A stretch of 64,000 nt of DNA, taken from Lingula anatina (lineage: Eukaryota > Brachiopoda > Lingulata > Lingulida > Lingulidae). Where the stretch lies: the NCBI RefSeq assembly GCF_001039355.2, contig NW_019775436.1, forward strand, positions 101,617-165,616, read 5' to 3'. Shown here piece after piece: positions 1 through 11,662 of this stretch. Position 1 is the stretch's first letter. Every line of letters begins with the position of its first letter. The notes under the pieces are model-generated. The model searched no databases, was not told the origin of the DNA, and was given only the letters and a program-made list of their open reading frames with translations. Made by a program: the position numbers and the translations under genes.

Positions 1-310
1 GCGTACTGTTGCATTGGCTGTAGGCCTACGTGGAGAAGCATGATCATGCAGGAACACAAATGGGTGGTTATGGTCCCCAAAGATATTCTCGGCAGAATTG
101 CACAAGTTTCTTTTCAGTACTTGGATGTATTGCTCTGCGTTAAGGTTCCCGTTGACCATTGCCAGTTCACCTACACCATAGTAGCCAATACGCTGCGTAT
201 ACCATGACTGAGAGGTACGTGGGTGGGTCTTGTAGACCAGAGGCGGATAATTGGGAAGTTTTTTCTTACCAGCTTGTCGTGTCCGACATAGATATCTAAT
301 GATGTAACGT
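1..310 (-). pseudogene. Tc1/mariner-type transposase fragment
   Basis: Read on the minus strand, this stretch is open from about 310 to the window edge. It resembles the catalytic region of Tc1/mariner DDE transposases. The segment IGYYGVGELAMVNGNLN, followed by EQYIQVLKRNL and then FVFLHDHASP, matches the family pattern of a glycine-rich strand, a 'G-N-x-N-x-x-x-Y' step and the second acidic block, normally 'QQDNAPxH'. Here that block reads HDHASP, so its aspartate context is altered. The piece is cut by the left edge. No upstream DNA-binding domain or terminal inverted repeat was seen, so it is an old fragment unless the missing part lies outside the window. Confidence 0.68.
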
Positions 311-889
311 GTTGTGGTCCAATAGTTCTCAAGTAATTAATGTGCCGGCCTCTTTGTATAACGCCGAGGTAAAGAAATTAATTATACAATTATAGGTAGT
401 TAAAGTTTGCGTCATTGACCATACATATAGATAAGAAATAAGTATATAAGCGATACCTTGAGAGGAAGAAGGGAGACATGTAGAGGACAGCTAGAGGAAG
501 CAGCGAAGGAGGAGATTATAAGCGACGGAGTACGGGGCAGACGAGTTAGGAGTTGGACACTTCACGTAGAATATGTAGCTACCGAGCGTCAACGAATAAA
601 TTGTTTAACTGGTCATTATGTGGACTTGGGTTTTCTTGGCGCGACCTTACGTAAATCTGACACGCTTTGGATTGCGTTATCCACTAAGTTAGTCTAAAAC
701 GTATAATGTCCTATTTCGAGCCCACGCTTGAATTAAGCGTACAAAATTATATAAGTTTAGGACATTCACTCCATATGTAAGTAAAAGGTTCATTACAAGC
801 TGCCTTCAAACCCTTATGCATCCATCACTTCTAACAATGCGTAATCTGCTTTCATCTGAGAACATGCAGTATCATTGCTCAGTTGATGG
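311..889. other. No recognisable gene or element
   Basis: AT-rich sequence with only short chance reading frames. The longest (about 458-697, plus strand) has no recognisable motif. Confidence 0.5.
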
Positions 890-1497
890 CTAGTATCCAT
901 GATAGAGCTCCGGTATATTGTTTAAAAGCTCAAGAGTTTCAACGTCCAAGGTCTCTGATTTGTTATTCTGATGGGCCACAAGCAGCCGCCAGAGTGGTTC
1001 TACCTTAAAAAAAAAACTATGGGTTTTTTGTTCTTTGGAAGATTGCCAGTCAATAAGCATTTGTTCAGTACGTCTAATAATGTCCTCCTCGTCATAGATT
1101 TTCCACCCGCAAAAATAATTAACTGTTGGCCGAATGTCAAAAAACTGACGAAGACAATAAGATGGACAAATATCTGGCTGTAGAAAGAGACGAGGATCCT
1201 GAGACATGTTTGAAAGATTTGACCTGTCTTGCTCTACTCTGTTGCTGATTGTTCAGTTCTAGGTCGTCTAACCTGAGAGTATAGTTGGTTATGTCTACAG
1301 GTATTGTCATACCTCCCATCTGGAGTAACCCATAAAAAGCAGTTGTGAACATTGCTTTCATAAGGGATATTACATGTATATGCGGGTCTTGTATCACTAG
1401 ATGGAGAGCCTCCAGTAGCTTCTGTAATATTGGAAGTGTTACTGGGATCCCACATTGCACTGGGGATTGGAGTTGGAGAGTTTGTTTTACAGTGCAT
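890..1497 (-). pseudogene. Tyrosine-recombinase-like relic (Crypton/DIRS type)
   Basis: Two overlapping minus-strand frames join around 1137-1207 with a frameshift. The upstream part contains PILQKLLEALHLV followed by LMKAMFTTAFYGLLQMGG. This resembles the 'LLxAMFLLAFFGFLRxGE' core of eukaryotic tyrosine recombinases carried by Crypton and DIRS elements. The downstream part has ICPSYCLRQFFDIRP, similar to the 'CPVxxLRxFLxIRP' block of the same enzymes. The catalytic arginine that normally follows 'FLR' appears replaced (GLLQMGG), and the C-terminal H-x-x-R and tyrosine were not found. It is a decayed mobile-element remnant. The family call rests on these two blocks only. Confidence 0.45.
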
Positions 1498-3471
1498 GAA
1501 TCTGTCGGGTTGAGTATGTTTGCTATTTTGTATTTATAGTTTAGTGCGTATACTTGAGTTTTGATTTATTGTAGCTGGTACCTTTCCCTTAAAAATTGGA
1601 CGAATAGCGGTGTCACTGATACATGTGCCGGGAATGCTCCAGAAATGCTCCCATGAAAAAAGGAAAACGGCCGCACTTACTGAAAGCTGGTCCCATTACT
1701 AAAAGAAATGAAGTAGATTAATGATAAAGACTGAATAGTGTTGAAAATGACATTTAACATAATGTGTGCGCCTGAAATATCTACATTTAAAATATAATTT
1801 CCAAAGAAAATGTGCACACATTTCAATTTGTGGGGTTGCAAAGAGACATTTCCAAAATGGCGGTATTAAGGGATTGAATTTTTGGTGCCCATGCACCACA
1901 AAACTAAGAGTCATACAATACGGCGCTATAACCGCGTCTGCATAAAGACGCTAGGTGGTTGGTCCTTCCCAGTCGTCATCCTGGAATAAACCTTTCCTTT
2001 AAAAATGTCAGGAAAGATTGACACATCAGGAAATCAGCTCTGGCTTCTTTATTCACGCGGCCCTAGTGGTGTAGTTGTAAGCCTGCGTAAGAAAGATCTC
2101 CCACAAGGAACTGTGTATACCGTAGTAACAGAAATTAAACAATTTTATTATGGATTTTAAGTCTCCCAAGGAAATTTTCTTTTTGTGCATGTAGTGAGTT
2201 ACGTTATAGAGACTTGTAGCATTTTTTCTCGGGGGAGTCTTGCCTCCTGCTTAATTGAGTCAATTTCAGTGCGTGCAAAATTTACGGTTGTGATACGTTT
2301 TTTATTATTTTTTTTCAATGCCTATATCCTCGCACAATTGCAGGAAACTGCTTAATTTTTTATCAGTCGTCGTATCTGTAGTTTACAATCAGAAAACTTC
2401 AGTCAGAACCCTCAGTGGATCTTAGGCCCGCGTACTCGTAGCCACCACATGCACATTTCGAGTTGTCTCCAGTAGGTTCGTTCCGAAAAAAAAAAAGAAA
2501 CAGCAGGGAAATTTCGTTTTATTCACCATCTTTCCAACGTCGAACGTCGAACGTTTTACCGCAGTGCATCATGCCACAGCGGGGTGCGCTATCAAAATTA
2601 ATTAAAGAATTAGACCATGGGATATTTCCAGCAAACTTGACACTGAAAATGTCTGTCGCACATGTCATGGGATTTAAAGTTAGCGGGCAATTCTACTGCG
2701 ACAAAATCCTATCAATGGCTTCAGCTTGCTCTTGCCAGATTTTTAGAGCTTTTAGTAATTGATCATATGCCATATACATGTAGCCTGGTGCCCGATGAAT
2801 CTGTCAATTATGTCACCTACATACATGCACAGTATGACACTGGTGTAACTCGAAGGACCAGAATATCATTTCCGAAATTCCGAAAGTTTACTTTATTCTT
2901 TGAGTTCAAAATAAACATTTGCCGACATACTGGGTTTTATCGGCCTTAGACTACGTGTTTTTTTACCGGTATCCAACATCGAGCCAGGCATCGCTCCGGC
3001 CAAGTGAAGAAAAAAAGCGGAAAGAAGTGCGCTAGTATAGGTCTTAAGTGATACAAGTGCTGTGACGAGAAACAAAATATCTTTTTCTTGGCTTATATAG
3101 GCCTACTGCCCTACCAAAAACAAAATGTCACCCCTAACCCATTTATGAACATTGTTACCAGGGTACGCATAGATTTGATTTTGATTAGAAAACCAGTTAT
3201 CTCTTACATTTTAAAAATGCGGTTCTTATGTGAGTGGGATAAAATATTGACCATATAGTGGACACAGAAGAGAGTTTCGGACCCGAGGATAACAAGAAGG
3301 TTGGGATTTTTCATAAAACTATTTAGAGGGTAAGACAACGTGAAAGTCGATCAGGCATATGGCTAAGATTGCAACGGTCAGGCCAACCGAAAGAGGCCAC
3401 ATAGAGTGAAGAGACGAAGCCTTGCTCTTACAGGACGCCCCATGCCATAGAGAAAGTCAACTGCATTATTT
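1498..3471. other. Anonymous AT-rich DNA
   Basis: No coding potential, repeat or RNA gene could be supported here. Frames such as those at about 1699-1914 and 2463-2949 are short and lack motifs, splice context or composition that would suggest real exons. Confidence 0.45.
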
Positions 3472-3785
3472 AAAGGGATAACAACTGTTCGTTAAAAAAC
3501 AAACAAAACAAAACAAAAAAAAAAAACGGATTTTCCTGTTGTAAACAAGGATTTTCCCATACTTTCCAATGGTAAATAAATCCATTTCGACATTCAAAAA
3601 TGTACTGTATCATGTTTTTTTTCTAAAAGTTTGTTTTTTTAATGCAATTATCTCTTAAGAGATTATTAGAAAGGTATAGCCATCTATGCAGGCCCACGTC
3701 ATCTGATGGCAAGTATATATTTCCATAAGTTTTTTTTTAGAATTTTTTGATTGTGAAATCTCATACGAACAGTTGATATCCCTTT
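3472..3785. mobile_element. MITE-like element, family A, copy 1
   Basis: The left end reads AAAGGGATAACAACTGTTCG. The right end is its reverse complement with few changes (CGAACAGTTGATATCCCTTT), giving terminal inverted repeats of about 20 bp around a 314-bp non-coding body. An internal segment (about 3530-3600) has the sequence TTTTCCCATACTTTCCAATGG, which recurs in three other elements in this window (10752-11065, 15976-16607 and 39137-39285). This makes it a dispersed family. No transposase is encoded. The target-site duplication is unclear. Confidence 0.7.
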
Positions 3786-6000
3786 CGCCGAAATAGGACT
3801 ATCAATGTTTCTGAAATTACCGTCAGAAGTCGCCTGCACAACGAACGTTATTTTAACAGGGTTGCCGTTTGGAGAACAACGGTCGTCGAGTCAGATGGTA
3901 CCAGAACTTCTGCATAGTCACCAATCCCAATCTGGTGAATGATACTGGAGATTCAATATTGACAGAGGTGATTGGTGCCTAAGGGAAGCATATATATAGA
4001 TCCAAGTACAGCAAATAAAATAGTGCAATCTCTAGATCAGAACATCATTGAAAATGCATGAGATATACTTGGGAGAAGATTGCCGAGAGTTAACCCTGCA
4101 AACAGAAATGAGCTAATTCCATCTTTGCACGTTATCTCTGCAAACGTTTAAAAAACTTTTTACTCCATGCACAGACTTGTCAAGTGCGTTTTTCAATCAA
4201 CAGAAAACAGTACAATTTACTCAGATGTGACTTCGATATTTCTAACTTTGGTAACTTTATCCATTAGTTGTATAATAAGAAGAATTCCGAATAGTGACTA
4301 TTTTGTATCTGACATCACTTTCGGTATGCAGCACAACTTCTAACATGTAAAACTGTTTGCCCACTGGTAATACTGTGAACGTTAATAGTTTCTGATTTTT
4401 AAATTTTTCTATGCAACCTTTGTCGAAAGGACTTTTATACGAATGAATATACTAGTACGGATGCCCTGCTAAACTGTGCCCCATCCCAAGATCAGGTAAA
4501 GACTATTCTGGCACGTTGAATACAGGTAATTAGGTACAATCACTCGCCCAACGATTGCCAGTCTCCCTTGTTTGTGATTTTTAGTTCAGATAAGAGGCTG
4601 TCAGAATGTCGCCTTAGTCATGGCATTGGTGTGCATCACGGTGTAAGAAGTCTACTAGTTTGATGTTACATGTATATGGCATTTACATCATCTTGATGTT
4701 AAATCATTTAAAACCCGCTCACATTAATGAACAGAAAAATGAAACAATGCACAGGGATACGAATTGTTAAGTGCGATCTACTTCCTGGACTCTTTAAAAG
4801 GCCTATCGTAGTACATGTAATTGCAGCACATGCCACCAAACGCCAAACAATACTTTCATATCGACATCTAAGGTTGTTAACATTTGAAAAATACGAATGA
4901 CACAGCTTTACTGCCTCCCAAGTAATTTTTCCATGAAATTCTTTTTCGCACTGTCGGTCGATGCAACAACTTATTTGAAAACAAGTAGAAAACAAAATAA
5001 GCCCGATTTTACACCTGGGGTTTGACGCACAATGATTGTAATTTGTTCTCTTTGGGTTACTATTAAAATCAACGACTAAAAGAAGCCTATCGACATTCAC
5101 CTGTAGCTTTGTTAATGGCGACTTGCCTTTAGCGATGTCGAGAATCCTTTCGTGGTGTCGTGGCCGACATAAAGTTACCACGTCACACAAACGGGATTGA
5201 TGCCGCCAAATAGTCCTTGTGTCATGTGGCGGCTTCTTTGAATAACACAGAGATTAATTGATTAATTTGGTTGTTTTAAACGTAATTATGAATTTCGGTC
5301 TGATAACTTTCTTAATGTCGGTTACGACATCTTCCTGTCGATTTCCTTATTTTATGATAATTGAGCAGAGATTTTGATCTGTGGCCTGTCATTAAATAGA
5401 GATAGCTGACCAAATAACTGGCTTGTCATGGGGACATTTAGATTTGTGCGACCGCTCTCTGCACAGTACCAATAATTATACAGTAATACTTCCTATTTAT
5501 TGCTCGTAATGCCAGTGTTACTATAACTGGTTAAGCGTCCCTTTGTTGCATTGCGTCTGATATGAAATATTTCACCTCTGAAATGTTGGCGAGGGCGATT
5601 ATACATTCTGCCAACACTGGAAGCTTTTGAATAGCTTGCCTATATCGTTGATCATAGGTTGACCTGTTTTGTGCCCAGAGCTATTTCGAAAGGTACATGC
5701 AAATGTACCGGGTACATGTATGTATGTGAATGTGACCTTAATCTAAGAATCATCAAAAATGTCTGATTGGTACAAGCCATATTTTATTGACATGCATTAA
5801 ACAAACAATTATAATATAATAATAATAATAATTTATTGTCATATTAATACAAGTATAAAATGAAAATTGGTATGAGCTGTCGATAAAATGTAATACAATG
5901 GAATTATTAAAATACATTTTGTTCATTAATAATGCGTACTGCTGATGGATAAAACTATTTTTAGTGCGCGTGGAGGTCGGCTTGATGACATACGCATAAA
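3786..6000. other. Anonymous DNA with one unrecognised 160-codon frame
   Basis: The longest open frame is on the minus strand at 4708-5190 (160 codons). It is cysteine-rich in places and ends in a hydrophobic stretch, but it shows no known motif, no repeat of a family pattern and no clear splice context. It is probably chance. A short AAT/ATA-rich tract lies near 5812-5835. Confidence 0.4.
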
Positions 6001-6210
6001 GCCCCCTTTACACTGGACGGCGTCCTTTCTGCGTCCAGCAGCACGGCCCCATTTGAGAGTTAAAAAATTATAATGCTTTACGTGCCGACAACTGGCCGAT
6101 CATTGAGCATTCATTCTGATACAAAATTAATGCTCGTGCCTTCTTATTAAGACCACAGCGATGCCAAATTTCATGGTCGCAGAAAGGACGCCGTCCAGTG
6201 TAAAGGGGGC
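6001..6210. mobile_element. 210-bp MITE-like element with perfect 33-bp terminal inverted repeats
   Basis: The first 33 bases (starting GCCCCCTTTACACTGGACGG) are the exact reverse complement of the last 33 (ending CCAGTGTAAAGGGGGC). The body is non-coding. Perfect arms suggest a recent or gene-converted copy. I could not find a convincing target-site duplication (flanks CATAAA and ATTAGT), so the superfamily is unassigned. Confidence 0.75.
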
Positions 6211-7191
6211 ATTAGTAGGCTATTTGCTGGGTGACCAGGGTCACCGTGATTGACTTAATTTCACTAAGGCGTGCCAGTATTTATCTCTGTAGTCTTGGAA
6301 AAGTTATTGCCGACTTTGACCTGTTGAGTACGATTAATTAAGAAATTTAAAATCCAATTACTGAGTGATGTACTAAAATGGAGAGAGTTAATAAGTTTTT
6401 TTTTTTTTTTGAACAAATGGTATTTAACAAGCATAGCAGCTAAAATTCCAGGCCGATGTGTGTTTCAGTTTTGATAACTGGGGCTGGCATGTTTAATTCA
6501 CAGTTTGTTCGCTTTCACAGTAAGAGCTGTGTGACAAAGAACAAGGTCAAATGTACTTTTACGTCACACTTCCTTTTCGTTTGACGCACATAATTGTCCA
6601 TTGCTCTTCATATGTAGCTCAGCGTTATACATTAAGATGATTCACAATCTTATCGGTCAATCATTACGGTCACTTTATATGCAGAGAGAAGCGCTGATTA
6701 GGTAATTATCCCATCGGTCAGTCTTTTACGCTACCATACTTTTCGTCGGGGTGGGGGGTATTGGATAAGAAATAAAAGGCCGTACATGTACCTGTAGCTA
6801 CCATTCAAAGGCCGAGGGGCTTCGGACTCGAAACAAATGTAAATTGAAGTATTTTTAAGAGACATTTATATTTTGAAATTAACATTTGACAGACAAGGTT
6901 TTAAGTTGCTGTATATGCATTTATTTGAAGGTATATCGTTAAGCGTTGTTTGGGGTTTTATTAATCATAGCAATATGTATTTGAGTTTTCAAATTACATT
7001 ATTTCATTGTCAATTTGGATTTCATCGATGTGAATTTTAAAAAGGAGTCTTCTTAATATTAAGTTTTCATAAATTATAAGTTTGCTCTGACATTATTACG
7101 TCTTGGGAAGAGCATATTGTTCGGTAAGGTTCTCCTTAAGCACGGGTTGTTGCCAACATAATTTCAAACGCTTTATTTTTCAGTAAAGACA
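6211..7191. promoter_or_regulatory. Upstream region of IDO-like gene 1, with probable 5' UTR splice acceptor
   Basis: No gene was seen. Immediately before the start codon the sequence reads TTTATTTTTCAG then TAAAGACA and ATG. The second paralogue has the equivalent arrangement (TTTATTTTAG, TGAAAAACA, ATG). Conservation of a pyrimidine tract and AG ten or so bases before ATG in both copies suggests a spliced, non-coding first exon whose location I cannot fix. No TATA box was identified with confidence. Confidence 0.4.
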
Positions 7192-9167
7192 ATGGCGACA
7201 CAGCAAAAATGTGCTTACAGCGCGTACCTCCCGACATTTTTCGATAAATTTGGTGGAAGTTACCCTCCTCGCTCAGTTTTCCACGACTGGCCAACATGTT
7301 TTCAAATCTATCAAGATGTCTGCCTTGAAATGCCTGAGAAGTTATACGCTCTCAACAGTTCAGAGAAGTTCAGGGAATGGATGACGGAGGAACTAAGCGG
7401 GGTAAGTACGATTTGATGAAATTCAAAACTCTCTCGCACGTCATGTACACTTTAAATAGGCTTTCGAGCTAATTTTATCGGTTTAAAATTTTTAAAGGAA
7501 AGTTAAAATATACCACAATATTATTTGATCTATTCGTATTCTTTCCAACATGCTCTCATAAATGTTTATTCAGTTATATATCCATTAATTCAGGTCGATT
7601 TGTTGAAAGTTGGCGAAGCCATCACGTCGCTGATTAACACGGATAGTATCCCGGTGTTGACGGGCTACCTGGCCTGTCTGAGCTACCTGGCACACGCCTA
7701 TCGCTGGGGTACAGTACCGACCACGAGCCTGGAACGGGAGAGAAGCACCCTAGAATTCCCTGACTGCCTCTGGGACCCTTTTAAAAAGGTAATACAATAA
7801 TCTAAAGAAAAATTTCTTGAATCCGTTCAAGCTAAATAAGACCGGGCTATCCTGGGTGCACCTCAGCAAGCTGCCAGCCAAGCGGTGAGAGGTGACCCTG
7901 GTTGGCAGTCAAAGAGGAGCACTATTGATAAAAAGTTAGGTTATTTTGATTGACTCAAGATTATGGCCTTTTTTCTTTTACTTTTATTTAAAAAATTTAC
8001 CTTTGACAATGTTTTTCTGATAACTTTCTTTACAATTTAATTCCCTTTTTTTTTATTTAAGCTGATAATTTTGGCGTATTTAATTATCAATTCCTTAATG
8101 TCTCAATTAGGATATTAAGTATGTTAATTTTTTATTAAAACATTCAAGGAAATTTTATTATTTTTTTCCAATTTCATGAAAAACAGGTAAATGATTATTT
8201 TGGGCTTCCATATCGTGGCAACCACTTTTCACTCATGGCATGCAACGCAATTTTTGATAAAAATGGATCGCCTGTGGGTATGAAGTTCAAGTGGAATTTT
8301 GACCCAGAAATAGCGTACCAGGAAAGTAACTTCATGTTACTGATGGCAAAAGCCGAGTGTGAAGTCCCTCCTATCCTCGGTGCTTTCGGAGAGTATTTGG
8401 ATTTGCTTCAAACCTTCACCACCGCAGACGACAGGAGTGACGTGGAACAGCAGATGATCGAAAAGGTGTACCTTGCAAAGGGGCACCTCTCGGCACTTCT
8501 TAGACAGGCCAATAAAATAATGCACGACAGTTTCATTTCAAGGGAGGTCTTTGCACCGCACATCCAGGGAATGATTGCATGGGGATTAAGCACGGACGTT
8601 GGGTCGTCTGCTGCGGAAAATCTCATTTTCCAGGCACTCAATGTTTTTTGCGACATGGAGGGTGCGAGCGAAATGAGTCGTTTTGGAATGAAGACGCGGA
8701 AGAGCATCCCAGACACCTCCAGGGTTTTATTGAAGAAGCTTGAAGAGAGCACTAAAGGAAATCTCTTTCCTACAGAGAAACTGATCCAAGCCAAAGCTGA
8801 CTTGATTACGGTATTTTATGCCTTTATTTTGGGACATGCGCGAAAGGTACCCGACTACATAGCTAAAAGTCCAATGACTGCATCCAGATTTTTATTAAAA
8901 GATTTGGTATCCAACTTCAAGCGTAAAATGAAGGAGCGGTGCGACGAAGTTTTATTTGTTCGAAATAAAGCTTTGGGCAGATCAGCTGACAACGCCATCA
9001 ACGGCAGTGGAATCGAGAAAACCTTTGCGTGGTCTTGGAGTAAGGCGTTGTTTTATTGTCAAAAGGCGCTCGTGATGAGGTCTAATTGTCGATTGCCAAT
9101 TTGGAATTATTCTCATCTGTTAATTATTGCTTTCTTATGTTTGTTATGCCCAGTTATCTTTCTGTGA
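7192..9167 (+). CDS. Indoleamine 2,3-dioxygenase-like protein, copy 1 (probable non-canonical haem site)
   Basis: Three exons: 7192-7401, 7594-7788 and 8187-9167, all phase 0 with GT-AG borders, giving about 461 residues. The fold assignment comes from LSYLAHAYRWG (about 99-109), corresponding to the 'MAYVWG' helix of IDO; from IMHDSFISREVFAPHI (about 247-261); and from GSSAAENLIFQAL (about 274-286), which matches the IDO 'GSAGQSSxFQ' block. IDO opens the indole ring of tryptophan using haem. Here the position of the proximal haem histidine (IDO 'PxxHRxFL') reads PDTSRVLL (Ser near 313). The residues matching human Ser167, Phe227 and Arg231 are Met, Ala and Gln, and the GTGGT loop is PMTAS. 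Dioxygenase activity is therefore doubtful. The C-terminus ends in a hydrophobic stretch (about 446-461), a possible tail anchor. A polyadenylation signal AATAAA lies at 9712-9717. A divergent paralogue lies inverted at 13893-15922. Confidence 0.68.
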
Positions 9168-10751
9168 GTGTAAAAACCTCTTTTGTTTACTATGACTGTA
9201 TTTTGTAAAGACATTCCATGTGCACATCAAGTGCATGTGCAGATTTGACTGAAAAACACCCGTTTAAAGCGAATTTTGACCGTTTTGATGATTTCTTGAT
9301 ATATCCTACAAGTTTTGCAGTAGTTCTAAACACTGAAAAAAAAAACGTTTTCTATAATTGATCTTTTGTTCGTTTCCGATGAAATTCATTGTTCTTCACA
9401 AAATTACAAGAAAACAGCTTTTACGATCATGTGATAAAGACTCCAAGACTGAAACACACGAGTCGCCCTCAATGCAAGGATCAAAGGTTTAATGAAGATG
9501 CATATTTAGAGTGTATATCTGTAATGTCTTAGTGGAGGCTAAGAAAACCAGTGTAAGGTACATAAACTGTAGTCAGATCCATTATGTATTGTATTATGGG
9601 TTCAGGGTTCATAAATTTAGTCCTATAGGCCTAGTAATGACGTTTGTTTGCTTGGACTGGATTATGATTGGAAACTTGACAATAATAAAATATTAATTCA
9701 AAAGATTTGCGAATAAAGTTATATGGAATACATGTTTACATTATTTTTTTGTCCATTGCATTCTAATTTGCTAAGTTTTCTTATCTTATTTAGCCTGTTT
9801 TGGTATGGTCTCAATATGAAGATTCTCTCTTCATCCAGGCTTGGATAATTATACGACAAATTAAAGAACCCAGTTGATATTTGCCTTCTGTTTTTATCTT
9901 AACGTCGGACATGCAACCCAAATTCACTTTGTTGTTTTATTGTACTAAAAAATTCTGTGACTTACAAAATAACATTAAAACAAAAGAACCAACAGAAGCA
10001 AGCTATTTAAATTAAATTATGATACATGTATATTGACAAGCATCCACCTTCAGAAGTCGAAACACCATTGCTTGTCAAATATGTAAGGTTGTAACAGTTC
10101 CTGTTTATTTAAATACATAATTGGAAAATCAAGATAAGTTGCAATTATGCAAATTATATTATATTAAATCTAAAATAAATAGTGCTCTATTGGTTCGGCA
10201 CTCGCTTCGTCCGAACTTCTTCCTCTTTCCTTTCCCAGCCCGCCCCCGCTACTAAAAATAAAAAAAATGTGCTTGATTTGAAACAAACATTTAAGCACAC
10301 CAAACGCATTCAGACTGAATGGCATTTGAATATCTGACATCAGAAAAATAACTCCTCGCGTGAATTCACAAGCACGGTGTTTGCGCTGCTTTTATTTTGT
10401 TGTGCGCAGTCGTACGTCATAGAATTTTGACATTACAGTAAAAGGTGTAAAGGCGTACTGTAGGCGTTTGTAAACTTCTCAATTTCGTATTTTCTATGTC
10501 CACATAAATTGCAAAGCCGCTATTCTTTTCCAATGCAGAACTTAAAAATATCAAACACCTCAAATAAAAGTACCTGATACCTTTAGTTCCTTCTCTGCAA
10601 TCTATAGGAAGACATGGCGTTCACTGGCCAGTCAATAAATTAATAATGGTGATCACATGATGTCATCGAATCCAAGTGAAGAGACAGGCATAGCAGTGGA
10701 TTGCGAGTAGCAGAAAATGCTTTTTTTCTCCGCGAGGAAAAAGTACCTGTA
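9168..10751. other. 3' flank of IDO-like gene 1 and anonymous DNA
   Basis: Contains the likely 3' UTR with AATAAA at 9712-9717. After that no coding or repeat signal could be supported. A small imperfect palindrome (GTTCGGCAC...GTCCGAAC) lies near 10192-10216. Confidence 0.4.
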
Positions 10752-11065
10752 AAGGGATAACAACTCTTGATTTTTTTGTCGGAAAAATGCCATAAATCGA
10801 ATTTTTCTGGTATTACCATACTTACTAATGGTTAATGAGTCCATTCCAACATTCAAAGCTAGTCGATTTTTTTGTGCTTTTGTAATATGGAAGATAACCA
10901 TCAATAAAGGTCCTCGTGGTTTGATTGCAAGCCTAGATTTCAGAATAATTGCGATAATCGCCGTTTAGGTGGTAAAATGGAATTTATTATATTTCTGTGT
11001 GTTGTTTACAATATATTTACTGTGGTATTTTGAATTTCATATGAAGAGTTGTAAGCTTTTTAACA
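10752..11065. mobile_element. MITE-like element, family A, copy 2
   Basis: Begins AAAGGGATAACAACTCTTGA and ends near 11065 with a degenerate inverted copy (ATGAAGAGTTGTAAGCTTT). The middle part shares ATTACCATACTTACTAATGG with copies 1, 3 and 4. The segment at about 10940-10990 (AATTGCGATAATCGCCGTTT) is shared with copy 3 in reverse orientation. Non-coding. Confidence 0.65.
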
Positions 11066-11404
11066 ACACAATATAATGATAATTTGCTTTGGGATTTGTG
11101 AGGTGTGGATATGGACATATGTGCAGACTGTGAATTTTATACCGGTGTAGCATGAATCGTTCGGAGCGTGAACCATCCGTTCTGCTCATGCGCACGAAGC
11201 GCAGGCACATCTGAGAGACTTCTGGCGTGTTATGTCCGTTTCTGTCGATTCATCAATACATTATGCTTGATTTATATTAGATTTATATTAGATTTGATAA
11301 GTAGAATTGTGTAACAGATGATAAGAAACATGGAGTACGATTTTGTGATTAACAAGCGGGCTATCATGATTCCAGTCATTGTCACATAATTAAGTACATT
11401 CTTA

Positions 11405-11662
11405 GGGTTCGTTCACATGAAAAATCTATTTTCTTAAAATCTAAAAATCTATTTTCGGTATCTTGTGATCACGGTCTGTGCCCTGAGTACCCCACGGCAT
11501 AATTACGGGCAGCGCGAGCCAGTTACTTCCAAAGCTGTAATTAATTCTCGGCGCTTCCAGTAATTACGCCGCGGGGTATTCAGGGCACAGACCGTGATCA
11601 CAAGATACCGCAAATAGATTTTTAGATTTTTTAGAAAATAGATTTTTCATGTGAATGGAGCC
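11405..11662. mobile_element. MITE with long inverted arms, PIF/Harbinger-like
   Basis: A 258-bp element that folds over most of its length. The left arm GGGTTCGTTCACATGAAAAA is matched by the reverse complement of the right end (GGCTCCATTCACATGAAAAA). Pairing continues through ATCTTGTGATCACGGTCTGT and beyond for more than 100 bp. It is flanked by TTA at 11402-11404 and 11663-11665. A TTA duplication and GG-starting ends are typical of PIF/Harbinger-derived MITEs; that assignment is inference. No protein is encoded. Confidence 0.75.

Noticed and set aside
2040-2110. CCTAGTGGTGTAGTTGTAAGCC resembling a polymerase III A box
   Set aside because: No B box at suitable distance and no cloverleaf pairing.
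4708-5190. 160-codon minus-strand open frame
   Set aside because: No motif, no splice context and no family resemblance; the composition fits chance in AT-rich DNA.
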